Assembly (NCBI GenBank): GCA_946404545.1
Contig: CAMJDZ010000006.1
Coordinates: forward strand, 1-38,769
Origin: an uncultured Candidatus Saccharibacteria bacterium
Lineage (GTDB): Bacteria > Patescibacteriota > Saccharimonadia > Saccharimonadales > Saccharimonadaceae
DNA length: 38,769 bases
Reading direction: 5' to 3'
Part shown: positions 29,699 to 35,816 of the stretch, piece after piece
Layout of the letters: each line of letters begins with the position of its first letter
Position numbering within the stretch: position 1 is the stretch's first letter
Notes under the pieces: generated by a model
Told to the model about the DNA's origin: nothing
Databases searched by the model: none
The model's input: the letters and a program-made list of their open reading frames with translations, nothing else
Translations under genes and position numbers: made by a program

Positions 29699-30949
29699 CT
29701 AAATGAAATCTTGGGCGCGTAATCTGTCGCGCTCTGTTGGGCCAATTGAGAGTAATTCTAGAGATAAACCAATGCGCGAATCGACGATTTTCTCGACGAA
29801 ACGCCAAAGGTCTATTCCGGTTAGTTTGGAATCGATCGGGATAACGTCGTCGTTGATTTTCCAGCTTCCCATTTCGAGAATCTGGTCAAACCAAGTCAGG
29901 CACAACCCATCGAAACTCGTGTCTTTGCATGCCGCGAGGGCATGCTGGATGAGGTTGATGTCGAGAGGACCGGCACGTACTTCGCCTTGCCAGCGATTAT
30001 TCGCTTTATGGCTATCGGGAAGCATTTGCTCGGTAAACTCTGGGTCGTATGTCGGCATTGGGCCAGCACCATGCCTAATTTCATAGGCGCGATGTACGGC
30101 ATAATGCCTAATTCGACCGGTAAAACCGGCATTTCTCATCATCTCTTCTGTGAATTTCGGTAGGGTGCGAATGGCGCTAGTGTGCGGCTTAAAGCCCTCT
30201 ACTGCGTCAGTTAAAACACCGTGCGAACATTCTATTACAGCAGAACCATCGTGATTGTTGATTGCTTCAGATAAGGATGTAATGCTAAGCATTTGGCCTA
30301 CTTTCTCAAATTCATTGATGTTGTAGTCCAAGAAGCCGTCATCATTAAGCAAATCGAAGCATTCCGCGACGTGTTCCGCGTCTTCGTCCAGATAATTTTC
30401 GGGCTTGTATTGATAGCAAGCTCGGTAAAATTTGAGTTGTGCGAAAAGTTTATCGGCAATCTTATTGTGGTCAGTCAATTCGCGGGCGCGAATTGACATT
30501 TTGTCTCCAGATTGCTGAAACATGCGGTAAGCCTGGCCAACGCCAGTACCGATTGTGCCGCGCGGATTCTTTCCTCGGAGAAGCTCATTCAATCGTGAGG
30601 ATATCCAGTGGAAAGGGGTAGCGCAGATGCATTCTGGGTCGCAGCTGAGAAGCCGGAAAGGATCAATAACCCCATCGTGCTCTAAAGCTCTTGACTCATT
30701 AATAAGGCCAATAGGCATGATAACGAGTTGCGGTGACAGAAATGTCGGAATCGCTTCAAAAGTGCCACATCCCCATTGGGAAAAATTAAAATTTTCACCG
30801 TTGGAACAGCGAACACCGTGCGAACCTTGTGCTCCGCCACGCTTAATGACTAATGAAATGTCATCTTCGTTGCAGAAAACATTTACGACCTTGCCTTTAC
30901 CGCCGTCACCCGGACCGAGGTCTGTAACGATACTTACATCATTAAGCAT
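29699..30949 (-). CDS. Divergent adenylosuccinate synthetase (PurA) paralogue, operon gene 3
   Basis: A 416-residue protein with the PurA fold. GDGGKGK (14-20) replaces GDEGKGK and keeps the catalytic Asp. SHG (43-45) keeps the His that acts with GTP. GTIGTGVGQAY (131-141) replaces GTTGRGIGPAY, ECSHG (240-244) replaces EGAQG, RHGAGPMPT (292-300) is near normal and SIGP near the end matches STGP. The Arg-rich loop for aspartate (GRRRRTGWLD) reads QGEVRAGPLD, and LTKLD reads LTWFD. PurA ligates aspartate to IMP using GTP; by eye several IMP, aspartate and guanine contacts are changed, so a different substrate is likely. Phage PurZ is one known diverged relative, but I cannot equate them. ATG 30949 follows AGGAGGTG. 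It starts 23 nt after the vWA gene. Confidence 0.85.
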   Translation of the reverse strand: MLNDVSIVTDLGPGDGGKGKVVNVFCNEDDISLVIKRGGAQGSHGVRCSNGENFNFSQWGCGTFEAIPTFLSPQLVIMPIGLINESRALEHDGVIDPFRLLSCDPECICATPFHWISSRLNELLRGKNPRGTIGTGVGQAYRMFQQSGDKMSIRARELTDHNKIADKLFAQLKFYRACYQYKPENYLDEDAEHVAECFDLLNDDGFLDYNINEFEKVGQMLSITSLSEAINNHDGSAVIECSHGVLTDAVEGFKPHTSAIRTLPKFTEEMMRNAGFTGRIRHYAVHRAYEIRHGAGPMPTYDPEFTEQMLPDSHKANNRWQGEVRAGPLDINLIQHALAACKDTSFDGLCLTWFDQILEMGSWKINDDVIPIDSKLTGIDLWRFVEKIVDSRIGLSLELLSIGPTERDRLRAQDFI

Positions 30950-30972
30950 GGGCCTTCACCTCCTGGCGGGGG

Positions 30973-32082
30973 TTAAAGATACTTGATTATGTCAGCTACC
31001 GTTTCCTCGGCTTCTTCATCTTCCGTGAGTTCACCCGGCTGAATCGGCCAGAGGTCACCCTTCTTTGCGAAGATGTCACCGGCCTTTGGTACTGGGTGCT
31101 TCGTAGCATGTCTCAGCTTCGTCTGTGCGCCGATCTCGATATTGGAGAGCTGCTTGATCAGTTCAGAATCCATATCGTCTCCGAAACGTTCTTTCAGCTC
31201 TGTTATCTCGACAGTACCTTCAGTAAGCCCGATAATCGCTGATAATATCATCGGCAACTTCTCAGTTGAATCGATGAGGATTACGGATTTTCTGCCATAA
31301 AGGTCACGATAGCAATCGTAGGCTTCACCTGAATGACGATGGTAGCGGTTGTTTACGATTAACACGAACGCATGAGCTTTATCCTTGAGGTCGCTAACGA
31401 CGCCGTTGATTGACTTTATCGCGCCCTTCATTTCTTTGAGCTCTTTATCAAAGATATTTTCGCCAAAGATACGCTTAATTTGCCTTTCGTCAATATCGTA
31501 ATGGCAGGGCTCATCAGTAATGATGAAATGGTAGCCCTTCAGTCCGATGTTGTTCGTGTATGCATTTGTAAGATAAGCGCGCGCGAACATAGAGTACTGA
31601 GGATCTTCGCCGCCATTACCGCCTCCGGCTCGTTGCGGAGCCATTGCATTCAGATATCTTACAATCTTTGGCGCCTCCATCTCGAATTGTGGCCTGCACA
31701 AAACAAAGTCATCCTCGCAGTCTCCAAAGATGCCTAAGCAAAGCTGTGGGTCGCATCCCGGAAGAACCTTCGAAATCGCATCATACATGTCGGGCAAAAC
31801 CCTCATTTGATTATCGACTTCGTCTTGCATTGAGCCAGTAGTATCGCAGCTCACCTCGATATCCATCGGACAGCCGAGCTTCGCTACCCAATGTTTCTTT
31901 TCGGCTACTAGCCTTATCATCGAGTAACGAACCGGCTTAATGGCTGGATCAACAATTGGATTCAGCTTACCGGATTCGCGAGCTTCTAGCTCCGCCGTTG
32001 CGGTAACACCGTTATCGTCCGTAATGCCTAAATCCTCACGTGCTTGCAAATAATCGCTTTTAGAAAATACTCTTTCGCCCAT
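30973..32082 (-). CDS. vWA (MIDAS) domain protein, operon gene 2
   Basis: A 369-residue protein with a von Willebrand A fold. The metal-ion site DTTGSM (80-85, a DxTGS MIDAS variant) follows MDIEVSC. Later family elements are LGIFGDCEDDF, GGGNGGEDPQ (153-162) and FIITDEPCH (186-194), which match vWA proteins paired with kinase-like partners in bacterial accessory operons. The first 70 residues are unfamiliar and the C-terminal third has an acidic tail (EDEEAEETVADIIKYL). It is soluble with no transmembrane helix. The ATG overlaps the stop of the kinase-like gene by one base (TAATG) with AGGAGG in the preceding codons, so the two proteins are produced together. Confidence 0.82.
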   Translation of the reverse strand: MGERVFSKSDYLQAREDLGITDDNGVTATAELEARESGKLNPIVDPAIKPVRYSMIRLVAEKKHWVAKLGCPMDIEVSCDTTGSMQDEVDNQMRVLPDMYDAISKVLPGCDPQLCLGIFGDCEDDFVLCRPQFEMEAPKIVRYLNAMAPQRAGGGNGGEDPQYSMFARAYLTNAYTNNIGLKGYHFIITDEPCHYDIDERQIKRIFGENIFDKELKEMKGAIKSINGVVSDLKDKAHAFVLIVNNRYHRHSGEAYDCYRDLYGRKSVILIDSTEKLPMILSAIIGLTEGTVEITELKERFGDDMDSELIKQLSNIEIGAQTKLRHATKHPVPKAGDIFAKKGDLWPIQPGELTEDEEAEETVADIIKYL

Positions 32083-32894
32083 TATTCTTCCTCCTCTTTT
32101 TGTTTCTGCCAGGCGATTGTTCCGCGGACGCGGTAAGTAAACGGATAATACACTCCACGTCCCCAGAGCTCACTAGCGAGCGCATAGAGATCGGAGTGTG
32201 CATCGTAAAACTCACTGCGACCATGTTCTGAAAAATCTTTGAGCAGATTGTATAATCTCTGCTCGGCTTCATCATTAACGACTATCCATTCGAGGAAAAA
32301 CTTCGCAATTGCCTTGATATGACCGTCGGCAATCGAGTCGTCATCTCCACCAGAATAGTTGTAATAGATTACGCGGTGGCGTTCTGGCCCGATGAGGAAA
32401 TCCTCTGGGTAGAAATCCGGGTATCTGGCGACGGTCTCTTCTCCATCCATTTTGTCCTTCTCGAACAAGATATAAAACTTCAGGATTCGTCCCATCATCC
32501 AGACACAGCTGCGTGCGTCGATTTCGTAATCAGCCTTTAGCTTCGAAAGAGGAAGCAATTTGCTGAGCTTCGTATCTGGCGCACGGTAAACATTGATCCT
32601 TCGGTCACCTTGAGACGCTTCGACAAACGTCGACAAAAGGCTGGCAAACAGTAAGTCAAAGCGCGAACGTTTCCCGCCACCAAGGCTGGTTTCGTACTCG
32701 TCTATCTCCTGACTGTTCGCGGCTAAGCGAGTAAATGTCGCCGCATCTTCATTGAGAACGTCGTTATCCTCAAAAGTCTTGGCAACTTTCAGAATAACGG
32801 GCCCATCTTTGTCCGAATTACCAAGGTAGACCCTAAACCTCTTCGTTTGTGCAAAGAAGTCGTTCGGGTCGACTTCGATACCTCGAATCTTCAT
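32082..32894 (-). CDS. Kinase-like protein, probable pseudokinase, operon gene 1
   Basis: A 270-residue protein whose order of elements follows a protein-kinase fold. VILKVAK (33-39) fits the beta-3 strand with Lys36, and LNEDAATFTRL (47-57) fits helix C with a Glu/Asp. YPEDFLIGPERHRVIYYNYSG (162-182) fits the catalytic loop and metal strand. In related bacterial proteins this block reads HGxxxPexvLihPexHxvvLvDWxyS. Here the HG positions are changed and the DFG/DW Asp is Asn (YYNY), so catalysis is doubtful. It is first in the operon with vWA, PurA-like and SAM-like genes. The start at 32894 follows AAGGAAG. It is very likely a partner or scaffold for the vWA protein rather than an active kinase. 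Confidence 0.62.
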   Translation of the reverse strand: MKIRGIEVDPNDFFAQTKRFRVYLGNSDKDGPVILKVAKTFEDNDVLNEDAATFTRLAANSQEIDEYETSLGGGKRSRFDLLFASLLSTFVEASQGDRRINVYRAPDTKLSKLLPLSKLKADYEIDARSCVWMMGRILKFYILFEKDKMDGEETVARYPDFYPEDFLIGPERHRVIYYNYSGGDDDSIADGHIKAIAKFFLEWIVVNDEAEQRLYNLLKDFSEHGRSEFYDAHSDLYALASELWGRGVYYPFTYRVRGTIAWQKQKEEEE

Positions 32895-32943
32895 GTTGCA
32901 TCACTTCCTTCCATATGTAAAATCAAAACTGTAAAATAACAAA

Positions 32944-32959
32944 ACTCCTCTTGAGGAGT
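32944..32959. repeat. Palindrome between divergent promoters
   Basis: ACTCCTC-TT-GAGGAGT, a perfect 7-bp inverted repeat. It covers the predicted 5' end of the four-gene operon mRNA, and its position between two divergent promoters fits either an operator or a 5' hairpin. Confidence 0.55.
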
Positions 32960-32968
32960 ATCTCTATA

Positions 32969-32977
32969 ATTATAACA
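32969..32977 (-). promoter_or_regulatory. Extended -10 promoter of the four-gene operon
   Basis: Minus strand TGT-TATAAT, hexamer 32969-32974; predicted start near 32962 and a leader of about 68 nt. Confidence 0.65.
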
Positions 32978-32992
32978 TATTTTTGCAGATTA

Positions 32993-33001
32993 TGCTATAC
33001 T
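32993..33001 (+). promoter_or_regulatory. Extended -10 promoter of the P-loop/CYTH gene
   Basis: TGC-TATACT, hexamer 32996-33001, divergent from the operon promoter 20 bp away. Leader of about 58 nt carrying AGGAGG. Confidence 0.65.
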
Positions 33002-33065
33002 ATATCCGGACGTCGGGAAGGATTTTTCCTGATGTACTTTAAAACGGTTACAGGAGGTGATTTAT

Positions 33066-34190
33066 TTGCTGAACAAAAAGATCTGTAAGTTTGTACTTAC
33101 GGGTGGTCCTTGCGGTGGCAAAACGTCGGCGTTGAGCTGGATCTCGAACTTCTATACGAAGCTCGGCTGGAAGGTTCTCATAGTAAACGAAGCAGCCACG
33201 GAACTCATTACGTCGGGAATAAAGCCGACACATTTCAAGGATCCGCTGTATTTTCAGGAGATGATTCTTAAGACCCAGCTCGCAAAGGAAGAGCGCATGA
33301 CGCAGGCGGCACTCATGATGGAGAACGAAAAAATCATGATTGTTTGCGATCGTGGGCTTTATGATAACAAGGCCTATGTTAGCCCAAGCGAGTTCGAACA
33401 GGTCGTAGCTCGTGTTGGGCGCGGGGTAGTGTCTGCCGCAGTCGCCGAGTATGATGCCGTATTTCATCTTGTCACGACAGCCGATGGCGCAATTGAGTGT
33501 TACACGTTGCAGAATAACGATGCGCGCTCAGAGACGCCCGAAGAGGCTGTTAAGCTTGACGTGAAGACGCAGAATGCCTGGGTTGGCCATCCGCACCTGC
33601 GCATTATCAAGAACGAAGGCGATCTTGACACGAAGTTGAAGACGTTGTTGAAGCAGATATCCGTAATGCTTGGCGAGCCGATGCCCTATGAAATAGAGCG
33701 CAAGTATCTGATCAAGATGCCTGATCTCGACTATCTGCGCGCGCTGCCAAATTGCCAGGAAGGCGAGATTATGCAGACCTATCTTAAAGGCGACTTATTT
33801 GATGACGAAGTTCGTGTCCGTCAGCGTGCATATGGTGGAGATTTTATCTTTACCAAGACCATCAAGCGTAGCACGAGCGACAAGGCCGTCAGAATCGAGC
33901 TCGAACGTCGTATCAGTCGCGAAGAATATGTTAGCGAACTGATGAATGCGATCCCGGGACTGAACTCGATTCACAAGAATAGATTCTGCATCATGCAGCG
34001 CGATTCGGGTCAGTATCTCGAGATAGATATTTACCCGACCTCTGATGAATTTGCGATTCTCGAGGTAGAATTTGTATCTCCCGATGGCAAGCTGATTGCG
34101 CCCGATTATCTTGAAGTCATCAAGGAAGTTACCGATGACGAGAGGTATTACAATCGCAATATCGCCGCCAACGGCAACTGTTTACCGTAA
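33066..34190 (+). CDS. P-loop kinase-CYTH fusion protein
   Basis: A 374-residue fusion. The N-terminal P-loop domain has TGGPCGGKTS (12-21, Walker A), IMIVCDRGLYD (90-100) and an AAA_28/NadR-kinase-like layout. From about 205 a CYTH (triphosphate tunnel) domain begins with EIERKYLI (ExExK signature, 209-213), then VRVRQRAYGGDFIFTKTIKR and IELERRISREEY with the usual acidic and basic tunnel residues. CYTH domains bind triphosphates; this fusion architecture is also known in animal Ttd14-like proteins. Start TTG 33066 sits 8 nt after AGGAGG; an in-frame GTG at 33057 overlaps that site. It shares a divergent promoter region with the four-gene operon, suggesting joint control. Confidence 0.85.
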   Translation: MLNKKICKFVLTGGPCGGKTSALSWISNFYTKLGWKVLIVNEAATELITSGIKPTHFKDPLYFQEMILKTQLAKEERMTQAALMMENEKIMIVCDRGLYDNKAYVSPSEFEQVVARVGRGVVSAAVAEYDAVFHLVTTADGAIECYTLQNNDARSETPEEAVKLDVKTQNAWVGHPHLRIIKNEGDLDTKLKTLLKQISVMLGEPMPYEIERKYLIKMPDLDYLRALPNCQEGEIMQTYLKGDLFDDEVRVRQRAYGGDFIFTKTIKRSTSDKAVRIELERRISREEYVSELMNAIPGLNSIHKNRFCIMQRDSGQYLEIDIYPTSDEFAILEVEFVSPDGKLIAPDYLEVIKEVTDDERYYNRNIAANGNCLP

Positions 34191-34197
34191 AAACATT

Positions 34198-34225
34198 AAA
34201 CCCGCTCAATTTGAGCGGGTTTTCT
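34198..34225. terminator. Bidirectional terminator
   Basis: AAACCCGCTC/GAGCGGGTTT hairpin, followed on either strand by T-rich sequence; between the CYTH gene and the 159-aa gene. Confidence 0.85.
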
Positions 34226-34239
34226 GTTGCTGATGGGGG

Positions 34240-34719
34240 TTAGTCGTACTTTTCGCGGAAAGCTTCCTTGATTTTCTGTTGTATATAAATAGAATTAACG
34301 ATACTTACTCCGCCCAACTTGTCGGCTTTCTGATTAGTCTCGTAGCATACTGTTATATCTAATAAAACTAATGGATCTTCGAGTCTGACGTCTTCGCCTT
34401 CGTCGAAATTCGGGGCAATACGAATTGTATTTATGCCGCCATTCGCGAAGAGTTCTTCAAGCCTCCTCGCGAGCCTTCTTGTTTTGCTAGTACTAATATC
34501 TCTGTAGTTCGTGAGATAAGTACAGAACAACTCGGTTGGAGCTGCAGCTAAATCTGACCCGAGCCTATATTTTCCTTTTACAATGATGATAGTTTCTCCG
34601 TCATCATTGATATTCCCGAGTGTTTCTGAGATAAGATCAATCGATTTTTCCATAATCTTGTCGCTAGCTTCGCTGTATTGCGAAGATAACGACTCGGTAT
34701 TCATAACATGTAGTTTCAT
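34240..34719 (-). CDS. Accessory protein of unknown function (159 aa)
   Basis: A 159-residue soluble protein. It has an N-terminal helical part (YSEASDKIMEKSIDLISETLG), a beta strand pair (ETIIIVKGKYRLG), a basic segment (STSKTRRLARRLEELFA), then strand-rich DPLVLLDITVCYET and a C-terminal helix (QQKIKEAFREKYD). No family recognised. ATG 34719 is preceded by AGGAGG; the promoter is excellent (TTGACT-17-TATAAT). Together with the CYTH gene it closes the nusG side of the accessory island. Confidence 0.65.
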   Translation of the reverse strand: MKLHVMNTESLSSQYSEASDKIMEKSIDLISETLGNINDDGETIIIVKGKYRLGSDLAAAPTELFCTYLTNYRDISTSKTRRLARRLEELFANGGINTIRIAPNFDEGEDVRLEDPLVLLDITVCYETNQKADKLGGVSIVNSIYIQQKIKEAFREKYD

Positions 34720-34749
34720 ACGGAACCTCCTAAGGTACAAGATAGTAAT

Positions 34750-34778
34750 ATTATAACACCCCCAATCAGAAAAGTCAA
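34750..34778 (-). promoter_or_regulatory. Promoter of the 159-aa gene (TTGACT-17-TATAAT)
   Basis: Minus strand -35 TTGACT (34773-34778), 17-bp spacer ending TGT, TATAAT (34750-34755). It begins about 8 bp past the nusG terminator. Confidence 0.9.
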
Positions 34779-34785
34779 GGACATC

Positions 34786-34811
34786 AAAAAGCCACCAACT
34801 GAGTGGTGGCT
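34786..34811 (-). terminator. Terminator of secE-nusG
   Basis: Minus strand AGCCACCA/TGGTGGCT hairpin followed by TTTT. It separates nusG from the accessory island. Confidence 0.85.
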
Positions 34812-34825
34812 CTTTGGTAGACTAA

Positions 34826-35377
34826 TTAATCGTCAATCTTCTTGACCTGAAGAGCGTCAAGCTCGACAGCGGTTTCGCGGCCAAACATGGAGACGAGAAC
34901 CTTGAGTTTACCCTTGTTGGAGTCAATCTCAGAAATCGTACCTTCGAAGCCCTTGAATGGACCATCGGTAACGGAGACGACCTCGCCAGCAGAGTAGTTG
35001 ACGGTGAACTTTGGATCATCAACGCCCATGCGCTTCTTGATCTTCTCAATTTCCTTCTTGGAAACTGGGGTTGGCTGAGTGCCAGTACCGACGAAGCCGG
35101 TAACGCCTGGGGTGTTGCGGATAATATACCAAGTGGCATCGGAGAGCTTCATTTCGACGAGCACGTAGCCCTGGAAAATCTTTTTCTCAACGATACGGCG
35201 CTTGCCGTTCTTGATATCAATTTGCTTTTCTTTTGGTACCATTACGTCGAAAATCTTGTCGGCGAAATCGATACTGTCGAGGCGCTGGCGAATCGAGTCA
35301 GCAACCTTGTCTTCGTAGCCGGAGTAGGTGCTCACAGCGTACCAAGCGCGCGTACCATCATAACGGTTAACGGCCAT
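34826..35377 (-). CDS. nusG: Transcription antitermination factor NusG
   Basis: A 183-residue NusG. The NGN domain starts WYAVSTYSGYEDKVADSIRQRL and contains IFQGYVLVEMKLSDATWYIIRNTPGVTGFVG. The KOW domain is GEVVSVTDGPFKGFEGTISEIDSNKGKLKVLVSMFGRET. It binds RNA polymerase and couples transcription with translation or Rho. It lies just 3 nt downstream of secE and is cotranscribed. A hairpin terminator closes the secE-nusG unit, so rplK is not in the same transcript here. Confidence 0.97.
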   Translation of the reverse strand: MAVNRYDGTRAWYAVSTYSGYEDKVADSIRQRLDSIDFADKIFDVMVPKEKQIDIKNGKRRIVEKKIFQGYVLVEMKLSDATWYIIRNTPGVTGFVGTGTQPTPVSKKEIEKIKKRMGVDDPKFTVNYSAGEVVSVTDGPFKGFEGTISEIDSNKGKLKVLVSMFGRETAVELDALQVKKIDD

Positions 35378-35380
35378 AAA

Positions 35381-35764
35381 TTATTTTCCTCCCAAGAGTT
35401 GGTTAAAGATTAATTGTAGAAGCGCATCGAGCAGCATGATTGCGACTGCGAGGATGACGACATAAATAATAACCGAAAGGGTCATCTTCCAAGTTTCTTT
35501 GCGATTTGGCCAGCGGACCTGGCGAAGTTCGCGGAAAGCGCCACGGAAGTAGCCAACTTTCTTATCTTTGCCTTCAGCTTTCTTCAAAGACTTCTTTGCG
35601 TCTTTGTCGGCAGCTATTTCGGCTTTTTTAGCGGCGATTTTTGTCTTTTTACTCTCGCTGTTCTTAGCTTTGACGCTAACTTTGCGAGTAATTTTCTCGG
35701 CATCTTCAGACTTGGTCTTTGGACCGTCGTCTTTTGCCTTGATTCTGGTGACTTTCGTTGCCAT
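35381..35764 (-). CDS. secE: Preprotein translocase subunit SecE with an N-terminal extension
   Basis: A 127-residue SecE. The conserved core is the amphipathic helix FRELRQVRWPNRKETWKMT, followed by one membrane helix (SVIIYVVILAVAIMLLDALLQLIF), together about 55 residues, the size of the usual single-helix Gram-positive form. The first 70 residues are a Lys/Ala/Glu-rich tail with many KK, not present in most SecE. It clamps SecY in the membrane. The start follows GGAGT. Confidence 0.92.
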   Translation of the reverse strand: MATKVTRIKAKDDGPKTKSEDAEKITRKVSVKAKNSESKKTKIAAKKAEIAADKDAKKSLKKAEGKDKKVGYFRGAFRELRQVRWPNRKETWKMTLSVIIYVVILAVAIMLLDALLQLIFNQLLGGK

Positions 35765-35782
35765 ATTTACTCCATTAAAAAT

Positions 35783-35814
35783 AGTCCTGTACGGACTCTG
35801 TCAAGAGTATAGCA
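35783..35814 (-). promoter_or_regulatory. secE promoter and leader hairpin
   Basis: Minus strand TGC-TATACT (hexamer 35806-35811). The leader then has AGTCC-GTACA-GGACT followed by ATTTTT, a weak attenuator-like hairpin. Confidence 0.5.
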
Positions 35815-35816
35815 TA

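Noticed and set aside
27100-34800. Attachment-site repeats flanking the island
   Set aside because: No direct repeat longer than about 10 nt was found between the two edges by eye, and neither edge is at a tRNA gene.
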